From Shewanella algae (lineage in GTDB: Bacteria > Pseudomonadota > Gammaproteobacteria > Enterobacterales > Shewanellaceae), in the NCBI RefSeq assembly GCF_009183365.2, contig NZ_CP068230.1, positions 507,001 through 571,000 of the forward strand: 64,000 nucleotides of DNA, in the 5' to 3' direction. Below are positions 1-8,042 of this stretch, piece by piece (the first letter of the stretch is position 1; each line of letters starts with the position of its first letter). The notes under the pieces were generated by a model. That model had not been told where the DNA came from. It saw only the letters and a program-made list of their open reading frames with translations, and did not search any database. Made by a program: the position numbers and the translations under genes.

Positions 1-945
1 GCCATCGGCCTTCTGAATGATCACCGGCAGGGCTTCACCATCTTTGTTACGGAATTCTTCCTGGAATACCACCTTGGCGCCGTTACTTTCAGACAGCAAG
101 CCTTGGGCATCCAGATCTTTGACCACCTGTTCCAGATCGTCGTTGTAAGCGCTTTCACCATGGACATCGGTGCGGGTCAGGCTGACGCCCAGGCGCTGAT
201 ACACTTCATGGCAGTGGCTCAGAGAGATATCGTTGAATTCACGCCACAGCTTGTTGCAGTACTCGTCACCTGATTGCAGCTCGACCACCAGTTGACGGGC
301 GCGGGTGGCAAATTCGGCCGACTCGTCGAAACGCAGTTTGGCAGCGCGATAGAAGCTTTCCAGATCCGACAGCTCCAGGTTGGCGTTTTCACCATTTTGT
401 GCCCGCAGCTCTTCCATATAGGCCAGCAACATGCCGAACTGGGTACCCCAATCGCCGACGTGGTTTTGGCGGATCACCTTGTGACCGAGAAACTCCAGCG
501 CCCGCACAACGCTGTCGCCAATGATGGTGGAGCGCAGGTGGCCCACATGCATCTCTTTGGCGAGGTTAGGGGAGGAGTAGTCCACTACCACGGTCTGCGA
601 CTTGGGCAGGTTTATACCCAGATGCTCGTCAGCCAGTGCCGCCTGCAGCTGTTTGGCCAGGGCATTGTCATCAATAAAGAAGTTGATAAAGCCGGGGCCG
701 GCTATCTCTACTTTGGCCACATGGCCGGAGGCCGGCAGATTGTCGATGATCAGTTGTGCCAGCTCCCGAGGCGGCTTGCCGGCAGCTTTGGTCAGCATCA
801 TGGCCAGGTTGGTGGCCAGATCGCCGTGACTCTTATCCTTGGTTCGGTCTACCTGAATCCTTGGCGCAGTCTCTTCGGGGACCAGCCCCTGTTGTTTCAA
901 AGTGGCTACTGTCTGTTCAAGCAAAGATTGGATATGTGATTTCAT
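1..945 (-). CDS. argS: Arginyl-tRNA synthetase (3' end beyond window)
   Basis: Charges tRNA-Arg with arginine in the cytoplasm. The visible 315 codons are the N-terminal part; the C-terminal part lies before base 1. The N-terminal Arg-tRNA synthetase additional domain occupies about residues 1-100, followed by the class I catalytic fold with the HIGH-type motif HVGHLRS at about residues 133-139, preceded by SSPNLAKEM as in bacterial ArgS. The ATG at 943-945 begins MKSHIQSLLEQ, the usual start for this family. It is divergent from the DedA-family gene at 1227. Nothing about it looks unusual. Confidence 0.97.
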   Translation of the reverse strand, partial: MKSHIQSLLEQTVATLKQQGLVPEETAPRIQVDRTKDKSHGDLATNLAMMLTKAAGKPPRELAQLIIDNLPASGHVAKVEIAGPGFINFFIDDNALAKQLQAALADEHLGINLPKSQTVVVDYSSPNLAKEMHVGHLRSTIIGDSVVRALEFLGHKVIRQNHVGDWGTQFGMLLAYMEELRAQNGENANLELSDLESFYRAAKLRFDESAEFATRARQLVVELQSGDEYCNKLWREFNDISLSHCHEVYQRLGVSLTRTDVHGESAYNDDLEQVVKDLDAQGLLSESNGAKVVFQEEFRNKDGEALPVIIQKADG

Positions 946-1161
946 TGGCGTTTTATCGACACTGACTGATAAAGGTTAAAAGGGGAATAACCGCACATTC
1001 TAGCGCTTTCGGCGGTAACATTGCTATCACCTGTACGGTTTTATCAGCAAATTTTGTTGTTGCCTGGGTTTGCCGCAGCCGGGTGCCTTTTAAGATCACT
1101 ATTATGGATGAATCTTTGTTTAAGAATCGCTGATCTTCATTTTGGGGGAGTATGATGTCTC

Positions 1162-1207
1162 TCCGATCCTTCTCGGATCCAAGATTTCCCCATCGGCGCG
1201 TGCCGAT
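1162..1207 (+). other. Two hairpins in the leader of the DedA-family gene
   Basis: Two short inverted repeats lie in series just before the DedA-family start at 1227. TCCGA at 1162-1166 pairs with TCGGA at 1173-1177. ATCGGC at 1192-1197 pairs perfectly with GCCGAT at 1202-1207 across a GCGT loop. The second ends about 10 bases before the ribosome binding site. They could be leader RNA hairpins or an operator; no known element is recognised. Confidence 0.4.
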
Positions 1208-1226
1208 AGTTTTAATGGAGATAAAG

Positions 1227-1904
1227 ATGCTGGACTCCATCACCACAGTGTTACAGGCTATTTGGCAGCAGGATTTTACCGCGCTGCATGCTCCGGGTAT
1301 TGCCCTGAGTATCTATGTTTGCATCTTCAGCTTTATCTTTCTGGAGAGCGCCTTGCTGCCGGCGGCCCCCTTGCCTTGCGACAGTGTGGTCATTCTTTCA
1401 GGTACCCTGGCGGCCATGGGGATCCTTAACCCCTTGCTGGTGTATCTGTTGCTGTTTGTGGCGGCCGCAGGCGGCAGCTATTTGGCATTTGTTCAGGGGC
1501 GGCTGCTCAATCGTCTGCCCAGGGTGCAGGGCTGGGTCTACAAGGTGCCGGCTGACAGCCTGGCGGCAGTGGATAAACTCCTTGGGCGTCATGGGCTGGT
1601 GGCGCTTTTCTGTGCCCGTTTCCTGCCGCTGGTGCGTTCGCTGCTGCCTTTGGTGATGGGCGTGCGCATGGCCTGTATCAAGACCTTCTATTTTTTTGCA
1701 GCTCTGAGTGCCTTCTTCTGGGTGGGGCTGTTGGTATCGCTGGGCTACATGATGCCGTTTCTGCCGGAGCGGATCAGCAAGCTGTTGACCATGGCGTTGA
1801 TGGCGGCGCCGGTGATTACTCTGGTATTGGCGCTCGGCAGTTGGCTGACCTATAAGCTACTGCGCAAGCCGCAGGACAAGCAGGGGCCTCACGGTCAATT
1901 CTGA
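1227..1904 (+). CDS. DedA-family inner membrane protein
   Basis: Polytopic inner membrane protein of the DedA/SNARE-associated superfamily (225 residues, the usual size). Members are implicated in undecaprenyl-phosphate or phospholipid recycling and membrane homeostasis; the specific role here is not known. Sequence shows about five hydrophobic segments and the conserved FCARFLPLVRSLLPLVMG segment that places two arginines in the re-entrant region. The frame is open further upstream, but the ATG at 1227 has GGAG at 1217-1220 and begins MLDSITTV as in relatives, so this start is preferred over 1152. It stands alone and converges with priA. Confidence 0.85.
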   Translation: MLDSITTVLQAIWQQDFTALHAPGIALSIYVCIFSFIFLESALLPAAPLPCDSVVILSGTLAAMGILNPLLVYLLLFVAAAGGSYLAFVQGRLLNRLPRVQGWVYKVPADSLAAVDKLLGRHGLVALFCARFLPLVRSLLPLVMGVRMACIKTFYFFAALSAFFWVGLLVSLGYMMPFLPERISKLLTMALMAAPVITLVLALGSWLTYKLLRKPQDKQGPHGQF

Positions 1905-1929
1905 GCCGGATTAAAGCCGTTCAAGGGAG

Positions 1930-4125
1930 TTACAGCAGATCCTGAGGATCTCGATCCAGACTCCAGCGGCAGCGCTTGGCCTCGGGCAGCTGTTCGGCCT
2001 GGGGCAACAGCTGTTCAAACACCTGTTGCAGCCTGCGTCTGTCCTTGGCCTGAGCCAACAACTGGCGCCGATACTTGCCGGCCTTGCGATCCAGCGGCGC
2101 CGGCAGTGGGCCTATCACTTCAAAATCCTTGTCCATGGGTAACATGGCGGCGAAGGCTGCCAGAAAGGCATCGGCATCCTCGGCGCGGTGGGATTCGGCG
2201 CGGATCAGTACCATATGCCAGGCCGGTGGCAACAGTGCCTGCTGGCGTTCATTGAGCTGGCTGCGGGCAAACTCGCCATAGCCTCTGTGCATAAGATCCC
2301 TGAGCAAAGGGTTGTCGCTCTGATGGGTCTGCAGCAGCACAGTGCCCGGCTTGCTGGCGCGGCCGGCGCGACCGGCCACCTGGGTATAGAGCTGGCCGAA
2401 GCGCTCAGGAGCCCGAAAGTCCGCGCTGAACAGGGCGCCATCTACATCGAGCAGTCCCACCAGGGTGACATCGGGAAAGTGATGTCCCTTGGCCAGCATC
2501 TGGGTGCCCACCAATATCTTGTATTCGCCGCGATGAATGGCGCTTAAGTGCTGTTCCAGCGAGCCTTTGCGGCTGGTGGTATCCCGGTCGATTCGCACCA
2601 CGGGATACTCGGGAAACTCCTTGCTGAGCGCCGCCTCCAATTGCTCCGTGCCTATACCCTGACCCTGCAACATGGTGCTGCCGCAGTTGTGGCACTGGCG
2701 TGGAATTGCATACTGGTTGCCGCAGTGGTGGCAGCGAATTTCGCCGAGGGATTGGTGCAGAGTGAAAAACGCATCACAGCGATCGCACTCGTGCAGATGG
2801 CCACATTCGTGGCACAGCAGGGCAGGGGCAAAGCCGCGGCGATTGAGAAACAGCAACACCTGGTTGCCGGCCTGCAGATGCAGGCGCATCTCGTTCAGCA
2901 ACGGTTGCGACATGCCGGCCTGCAGTGGTTGGTTGCGGATATCTATCAGTCCCTGGCGCACCTTGAGGGCATTGCCTGCCCGCTCTCCCAATTGCAGATG
3001 CTGATAGCGGCCGCTGAGGGCGTTTTGCAGGCTCTCCAGCGACGGCGTCGCGCTGCCCAGCAGTACAGGAACCTGTTCCAGATGGCCGCGCATGACGGCC
3101 AGATCCCGGGCGTGATAACCCACGCCTTCCTGCTGTTTGAAACTGCTGTCGTGTTCCTCATCGAGAATGATGATCCCGGGCCAGGCCATGGGAGTGAACA
3201 GCGCCGAGCGGGTGCCGATTATGATGGCCGCCTCGCCGCTGCGGGCCAGGCGCCAGGCGTCGAGGCGCTGCTTGTCGGTCAGGCCGGAATGGATCACGGC
3301 AACCGTGACTTTGAATCTGCGTTTGAACCTGTTGATGGTTTGCGGCGTCAGGCCGATTTCCGGCACCAGGATCAGCGCCTGCTTGCCAGCCTTGAGTATG
3401 GTTTCCAGTACCGCCAGATAGACCTCTGTCTTGCCTGAGCCTGTGATCCCTTCAAGCAAGCTGCACTGATAGCCGCTCTGTGCATTGAGGCTGGCGACCG
3501 CCACGGCTTGCTCCGGGTTGAGTCTGTGAGGCTCTTCCCTCAGCTCTAGCTGTTGCCGCCATTCAAGATTGGCGCTGACTGACCGCTCTCGTTGCTCGGC
3601 CCAGCCCTTGTCCAGCAGCCCCTTGATGGCACTCTTGCTCAGCTCCAGCGCATTGACCTCTTCAGTGGTCAGTTCCCCTTGTTTGAGCTGTTGCAGCAGT
3701 TTGCGTTGGGCGGGAGCGCGTTTCAGCGACTCCAGCGTGGCCTCCTGGCCCGCACTGGTCAGACACAGATAACTGATTTTCTCCGGCGCGGCATCGGCAC
3801 CCTTGCGCAGCGCCACCGGCAGGGCCTGGGTCAACATCTGCCCCTGGCTGCAGAAATAGTATCTGGCGGCCCAGAGGGTCAGTTGGTACAGCGCAGGTGG
3901 CAGCAATGGCGCGCTGTCCAGCACTTGATATACTGGCTTGAGTTGTTTGGGCTCGAGTTCGCACTCATCACTCAGGCCTGTCACCAGGCCTATGAGTTGC
4001 TGGCGGCCAAAGGGCACGCGCACCCGCATTCCCGGCTCGAGTGGCCAGGGGCAAGCTTTGGGCATCAGGTAACTGAAGTTCTGCCGCATGGGAACGGGAA
4101 GGGCAACTTCTACAAACTGCGGCAT
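1930..4125 (-). CDS. priA: Primosomal protein N' (replication restart helicase)
   Basis: DEXH-type 3'-5' helicase that recognises abandoned replication forks and reloads the replisome. It is 731 residues, the normal PriA length. The N-terminal 3'BD domain starts MPQFVEVALPVPM. Walker A GITGSGKTE lies at about residues 225-233 and the DEEH box follows (DEEHDSSFKQQEG). The two-zinc cysteine cluster (CHECGHLHECDRC then CHHCG and CHNCG) is intact, and the C-terminal helicase motif VAGRAGR is present. The gene converges with the DedA-family gene at only 25 bases. Complete and apparently functional. Confidence 0.97.
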   Translation of the reverse strand: MPQFVEVALPVPMRQNFSYLMPKACPWPLEPGMRVRVPFGRQQLIGLVTGLSDECELEPKQLKPVYQVLDSAPLLPPALYQLTLWAARYYFCSQGQMLTQALPVALRKGADAAPEKISYLCLTSAGQEATLESLKRAPAQRKLLQQLKQGELTTEEVNALELSKSAIKGLLDKGWAEQRERSVSANLEWRQQLELREEPHRLNPEQAVAVASLNAQSGYQCSLLEGITGSGKTEVYLAVLETILKAGKQALILVPEIGLTPQTINRFKRRFKVTVAVIHSGLTDKQRLDAWRLARSGEAAIIIGTRSALFTPMAWPGIIILDEEHDSSFKQQEGVGYHARDLAVMRGHLEQVPVLLGSATPSLESLQNALSGRYQHLQLGERAGNALKVRQGLIDIRNQPLQAGMSQPLLNEMRLHLQAGNQVLLFLNRRGFAPALLCHECGHLHECDRCDAFFTLHQSLGEIRCHHCGNQYAIPRQCHNCGSTMLQGQGIGTEQLEAALSKEFPEYPVVRIDRDTTSRKGSLEQHLSAIHRGEYKILVGTQMLAKGHHFPDVTLVGLLDVDGALFSADFRAPERFGQLYTQVAGRAGRASKPGTVLLQTHQSDNPLLRDLMHRGYGEFARSQLNERQQALLPPAWHMVLIRAESHRAEDADAFLAAFAAMLPMDKDFEVIGPLPAPLDRKAGKYRRQLLAQAKDRRRLQQVFEQLLPQAEQLPEAKRCRWSLDRDPQDLL

Positions 4126-4320
4126 AGTCAGAGTTTTCGCAAATAATCACGGCACATGTTGCCCGTCAGTTTACTCAGGCTAGAATGAGAGAACCAGTCC
4201 CGGAAACAAAAAGCCGCAAAAACCGCAGCTTGAACGCGCTGACTTAACGAATTCAAACCAGAGAACCTAAGCCGGATAACCTAAACTGGGTAACTAAAAA
4301 TCAAATTAGAGAGGATATGG

Positions 4321-5220
4321 ATGAGAGCGGGTTTACTGATGCTTGTACTCATGTTGCTAACGTCTGTTGCCATAGCAGAAACCGCCCATGTCAGTATCAA
4401 TCAAAGAATGTTTGAACTCGGGCATCTGCCGCTGATCAAGGTCAATGTGGTGGCCGACAGTGAGGATATGACCCGGCTTGAGTTTATTGTCAGGCAGCAA
4501 GGTGCGGCGGAAAAACTCATGGTGCAACCCATTAACCGCTACATGGTGCTGCTGCTGGGGATAGATGAAGTGACCGACAAGCAGGCCGAATTACTGGTGC
4601 GGGAATACCGAATCAATCGCTGGCATGAACTCAAACGCTTACCCTTGTTCGATACCTCAGTACCTGTGGCGCTGCGCTCCAACCGGGCAAGAGTCTTTGC
4701 CGAGCAGATGCCGACTGAGTCACCGCAGGTTGCCGTGTCAACCCAAGCTATAGAAAACAAGGCCATAGAAAACAAAACGATAGAGGCCAGATCTGTGCAA
4801 GCCACAGCAGTATCAAGCAAAGTCGTGCCACCGCCAGCCGTTCAAGCTCAAAGAGTTAAAGATGTCGCCGGTCAACCCCAGAGTGAGTCTCAAAGCCTTG
4901 GTGTGCCCTCGGCATCTCAAGCCGTTGCAGCGCCGGGGCGCCAGGTGAAGGCTCTGCCAATTGCTAGTCGTGAGCCGGGATGCATGCTGGATTTCGATGG
5001 TACTGAAACCCTCTGGCGGGTGGCCAGCCGTTATGCACAGAGCAGCCATACCCACGTCTATGGCGCCATGCTAGCCATTTTTGATGCCAATCCCAAGGCC
5101 TTCAGTCGCGGTGATATTCGCAACCTTCGCAGTGATGCCAAGTTGCACTGCCCCAGTAGTAGCTTGCTGGAGTCCTATGGAGATAAGACGGCCGCCAAAG
5201 AAAAGTTCGAGCAGATGTAG
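4321..5220 (+). CDS. FimV-like periplasmic/inner membrane protein
   Basis: 299-residue secreted protein with a signal peptide ending near AIAETAH (residue 20). Its C-terminal segment (about 217-275; ETLWRVASRYAQ then MLAIFDANPKAF and a final LHCPSS) resembles the LysM-adjacent N-terminal module of FimV/TspA proteins, which help organise polar structures and type IV pili. The middle (about 140-215) is low-complexity, rich in Ala, Gln, Ser and Val, and includes an AIENKAIENK repeat. The large FimV C-terminal TPR region is absent, so this is a short paralogue. The GAGAGGA ribosome binding site supports the ATG at 4321. Function inferred only from the weak FimV similarity. Confidence 0.6.
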   Translation: MRAGLLMLVLMLLTSVAIAETAHVSINQRMFELGHLPLIKVNVVADSEDMTRLEFIVRQQGAAEKLMVQPINRYMVLLLGIDEVTDKQAELLVREYRINRWHELKRLPLFDTSVPVALRSNRARVFAEQMPTESPQVAVSTQAIENKAIENKTIEARSVQATAVSSKVVPPPAVQAQRVKDVAGQPQSESQSLGVPSASQAVAAPGRQVKALPIASREPGCMLDFDGTETLWRVASRYAQSSHTHVYGAMLAIFDANPKAFSRGDIRNLRSDAKLHCPSSSLLESYGDKTAAKEKFEQM

Positions 5221-5295
5221 TCGCCTACTTGTCAGCGCTGGGTAGATACTGTACTATTCTGCGCCCTGAACTTTTGATATTAACCGCATGTGGTG

Positions 5296-5312
5296 TCCGA
5301 CTTCGGGTTGGA
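5296..5312 (+). promoter_or_regulatory. Hairpin in the rpmE (L31) leader
   Basis: TCCGAC (5296-5301) and GTTGGA (5307-5312) form a six-pair stem (with wobbles) over a TTCGG loop, about 33 bases before the rpmE start. It lies in a conserved-looking leader. Ribosomal protein L31 leaders are known autoregulatory elements in gammaproteobacteria, so this is a candidate L31-binding leader. The identification rests on position and fold only. Confidence 0.4.
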
Positions 5313-5345
5313 AGAGCGACATGGCCTTAACTTGAGGTAACCCCA

Positions 5346-5558
5346 ATGAAACCAGGTATCCATCCTGAATACGCAGAAATCACTGCAACTTGTACTTGTG
5401 GCAACGTCATCAAAGTAAACTCTACTGCAGGCAAAGCTCTGCACTTGGACGTTTGCGGTGCATGTCACCCTTTCTACACTGGTACTCAGAAAGTTGTTGA
5501 TACCGGTGGTCGTATCGACAAGTTCAACAAGCGTTTCGGTATGCTGGGCAAGAAGTAA
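5346..5558 (+). CDS. rpmE: 50S ribosomal protein L31
   Basis: Seventy-residue zinc-binding (C+) form of L31, a late-assembling large-subunit protein. The four zinc-ligand cysteines are present as CTC near residue 16 and CGAC near residue 37. The sequence MKPGIHPEY is the family start. The ORF is preceded by GAGG at about 8 bases and ends 20 bases before a strong intrinsic terminator, so it is a monocistronic unit. A zinc-free (C-) L31 paralogue, if the genome has one, is not in this window. Confidence 0.97.
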   Translation: MKPGIHPEYAEITATCTCGNVIKVNSTAGKALHLDVCGACHPFYTGTQKVVDTGGRIDKFNKRFGMLGKK

Positions 5559-5577
5559 TTGCCACTGCAACCAATCG

Positions 5578-5604
5578 AAAAGGCGTCCATGGGACGCCTT
5601 TTTT
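5578..5604 (+). terminator. Intrinsic terminator after rpmE
   Basis: AGGCGTCC at 5581-5588, loop ATG, GGACGCCT at 5592-5599, flanked by an A-run and a T-run. A canonical Rho-independent terminator 20 bases after the rpmE stop; the flanking A and T runs allow it to act on both strands. Confidence 0.93.
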
Positions 5605-5726
5605 GTTGCCTTTACCCCGTCCTGAATATTCCTCATGGGGCTATGAATTCAGTTCGAAACCAAGTTGCTTTCAGGCAATATAGATTATTATCTGCCATGA
5701 ATAATATGGCGGTATGGGGCAACAGA

Positions 5727-6524
5727 TTAATATCTATTGTTGGTACTTATCATATTTTGCGGCTTGAACTTTTGCATATTGTTCGACTGACAGCCTCTGG
5801 CATCTTCCCTACCCAATGGGCAGGGGGATAAGTCGCTGAAAATATCGATATTAACGCATAGTTTATTACTAACCCGTTTAAGCAAGTCTTGCTTCTTTAA
5901 TTGACCAAACATGAGGTCCAACTTAATAGTGCTGATATGCAATATGTCGGCAATTTCGTCACGGGTTAATTTAAGATCTATGGTTAACCAATGTTTATCA
6001 AAGGGAACTTGAAGCACAACCAATATATCAAATAAGAACTTGATCAGTTTGTCTTCCGGTGATGAGGTCAGCAAGAAAATGGCCAATCCGGTCTGGCGTT
6101 CTGTATAATAGGCTGCGTCATACATGAACTGCATAAACAGGTCGATATCTTCTGTCACCAGCTTTTTTATCAGTTTCTTATCTATAGTGATGATTTTGCT
6201 GTCTCTGGCAGCAAGAATATTCTTACAACAAGTGCAGCCCTCATCCAGCAACAGATGATAGTCGGTCAGTCGCCCTGGGAATATGGCATTCAGAAATTTT
6301 GGACGGGTAAAGTCATTGGTTCTTTTGGAGTAGAAAATCAGACCGCTTTCGAGATAGATAAAGTTGTTCAATAATAGATTTTTATTTAACTGCTCACCTT
6401 TTTTTAATTTCTGTGGCGCGCCATTGGCATAGAAAAATTCGGCAATGCGATCATTGACTCCGCCGGGAAAGAACAGCGTCGATTTCTTTTTTTCATCTGC
6501 TCCAAGTGAGATTGCAGTCAACAT
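5727..6524 (-). CDS. Crp/Fnr-superfamily regulator next to the dms operon
   Basis: Predicted DNA-binding regulator with a Crp-like architecture: a cyclic-nucleotide-domain-like beta barrel (about residues 25-130), a long dimerisation helix and a C-terminal winged helix (LTRDEIADILHIS, about residue 195). It lacks the residues of a canonical cAMP pocket. A cysteine cluster GCTCC sits near residue 90 and two further cysteines near the C-terminus (CPLGREDARGC), so a redox or metal input is possible. A longer reading from a TTG at 6581 exists; the ATG at 6524 is preferred, although neither has a strong ribosome binding site. It lies 143 bases downstream of the TorD-type gene in the same direction, so it may be the last gene of the dms operon. 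Confidence 0.6.
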   Translation of the reverse strand: MLTAISLGADEKKKSTLFFPGGVNDRIAEFFYANGAPQKLKKGEQLNKNLLLNNFIYLESGLIFYSKRTNDFTRPKFLNAIFPGRLTDYHLLLDEGCTCCKNILAARDSKIITIDKKLIKKLVTEDIDLFMQFMYDAAYYTERQTGLAIFLLTSSPEDKLIKFLFDILVVLQVPFDKHWLTIDLKLTRDEIADILHISTIKLDLMFGQLKKQDLLKRVSNKLCVNIDIFSDLSPCPLGREDARGCQSNNMQKFKPQNMISTNNRY

Positions 6525-6667
6525 TATTCGCACCCAAAATATAACATTTGTAAGAATTGTAACATGGCTTCGGTTGGACAAATGTGGCGTCGATCCGTAA
6601 AACCAGGTTAACTTATGCCATTATGTTTTCTATATATCTACTTATATCCATATTTAACATATTGATT

Positions 6668-7318
6668 TCAGACGTCGCTGTCATCGAGCTCATTACTCAC
6701 GGCTTGCAGATAACGAAAATACTCGCTGGCCAATAGTGATAAACCTAGATAATAGCCGGTTTGAGCATGTTCTTCCGCCAGTGACAGGCAGCGCTGCACC
6801 CAAGGTTGGACATGGTCAGTCAATAGCCTTTGCAATATTGGTGAATACTGTTCTCGATTATCTGTCGCCATTTTGTCCAGCAGGTAGGCGATGACAACGC
6901 AGAGCAGTCCCAGATGGTCGACCGGCTCGTTGCGATCGAAATGGATCTGCAACCCATGCTGTTGATAAAAAGTCAGTAAATCTAGGGTGGAAGAGCCATT
7001 CAACAAACCTGAAGCAGACTGATAAACCGAGCCCCAGGGCGGCGCAACCGGAGTCCCGGGGCCGTTGAATAACTGGCCATAATCCAATTGCAGTGCAATC
7101 AGTTGCTCACGGCTTCCATCCCAGTGCTTGAGATAGTCGCTCAACTTGTTCAAAGCCAAAGATTCGCGTTGGCTGTGAGTCAGCCTGGGCCACTGCGTGG
7201 CGATATCGCTCAGCGTAAAGTGTTCAACCAGCTCTGCCGTGGGCAGATCCAACAACACCTTATGCAATACGTTGGCGATACTCTGCAAACAGAGAAGTGT
7301 ATCGGTTGAGATAGCCAT
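6668..7318 (-). CDS. dmsG: TorD/DmsD-family molybdoenzyme chaperone
   Basis: Cytoplasmic all-helical chaperone that binds the Tat signal peptide of its molybdoenzyme partner and assists cofactor insertion before export. At 216 residues it is typical for the TorD family. Recognisable family stretches are LQLDYGQLFNGPG and PPWGSVYQS, matching the Y-x-x-L-F and P-x-x-S-x-Y signature of the family. The ATG at 7318 follows GGAG at a good distance; the extra nine codons upstream have no support. It follows dmsB by 44 bases, and its likely client is the adjacent DmsA. The symbol follows the S. oneidensis dms gene order and is an inference. Confidence 0.85.
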   Translation of the reverse strand: MAISTDTLLCLQSIANVLHKVLLDLPTAELVEHFTLSDIATQWPRLTHSQRESLALNKLSDYLKHWDGSREQLIALQLDYGQLFNGPGTPVAPPWGSVYQSASGLLNGSSTLDLLTFYQQHGLQIHFDRNEPVDHLGLLCVVIAYLLDKMATDNREQYSPILQRLLTDHVQPWVQRCLSLAEEHAQTGYYLGLSLLASEYFRYLQAVSNELDDSDV

Positions 7319-7362
7319 AAAACTCCAAAGAGGGAGAGCAGCCAAGGCTGCTCTCTTGAGGG

Positions 7363-8028
7363 TTACACTTCCCTGATATTCAGGATCTGCCCATTGCTGC
7401 GGGCATTTCGTGGCGCTTTGACTATCAGGTTGGGTGAGGTGATGGATTGTGATGGCAGCGGGGCAAAATGGCCATCGCCATCGCCGTATTTGGCCCGTAG
7501 ATTATCCATGGTGTCGAAATCCAAGGCCCTGAGTGGGCAGGCATCAACACAAATAGGCTTCTTCCCCTCCTGCAACCTATCCTGGCAACCGTCGCATTTG
7601 GTCATGATCTTGCGCTGAGTATCCAATTGCGGGGCATCATAAGGGCAAGCTCGGGCGCAGGATTGACAGCCTATACACAAAGATTCCTCGACCAATACCA
7701 AACCCTTGTCTTGCTGTTTATGCATGGCACCTGTGGGGCAGGCCTTAACACAGACAGGCTCGCTGCAATGGTTGCAGCCTATGGAGGCGTAGTGGGCAAA
7801 TACGTCCTGTTCATAGCTTCCGTCACCGTTTTGATTCCAACTGCCACCGCCGTATTCATACACCCGTCGCCAAATCACTCCGGGCAAGGCGGCCACCCCC
7901 AGTTCCCTGACGTTGTCTTTTGAGCGTAACAGGCCAACCATGCGGTCTTTACAAGCAATATGACAAGTCTTGCAACCTGTGCACTTGCTGCTGTCAAAGT
8001 AGAATCCATATTGAGTTTGCTGAGTCAT
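7363..8028 (-). CDS. dmsB: DMSO reductase iron-sulfur subunit
   Basis: Electron-transfer subunit with four [4Fe-4S] clusters that passes electrons to DmsA. The 221-residue sequence has four ferredoxin-type cysteine groups: CTGCKTCHIAC (about 17-27), CNHCSEPVCVKAC (about 85-97), CIGCQSCARAC (about 119-129) and CDGCQDRL with the later CVDAC. It has no signal peptide, so it is expected to travel with the Tat-targeted DmsA. It sits 15 bases after dmsA, which implies translation as a pair. There is no dmsC-type membrane anchor gene, which fits the outer-membrane version of the enzyme. Confidence 0.95.
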   Translation of the reverse strand: MTQQTQYGFYFDSSKCTGCKTCHIACKDRMVGLLRSKDNVRELGVAALPGVIWRRVYEYGGGSWNQNGDGSYEQDVFAHYASIGCNHCSEPVCVKACPTGAMHKQQDKGLVLVEESLCIGCQSCARACPYDAPQLDTQRKIMTKCDGCQDRLQEGKKPICVDACPLRALDFDTMDNLRAKYGDGDGHFAPLPSQSITSPNLIVKAPRNARSNGQILNIREV

Positions 8029-8042
8029 TTTTTGATCCTCTA

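Noticed and set aside
5559..5831. 90-codon ORF directly after rpmE
   Set aside because: It reads through the rpmE terminator and overlaps the regulator gene's 3' end.
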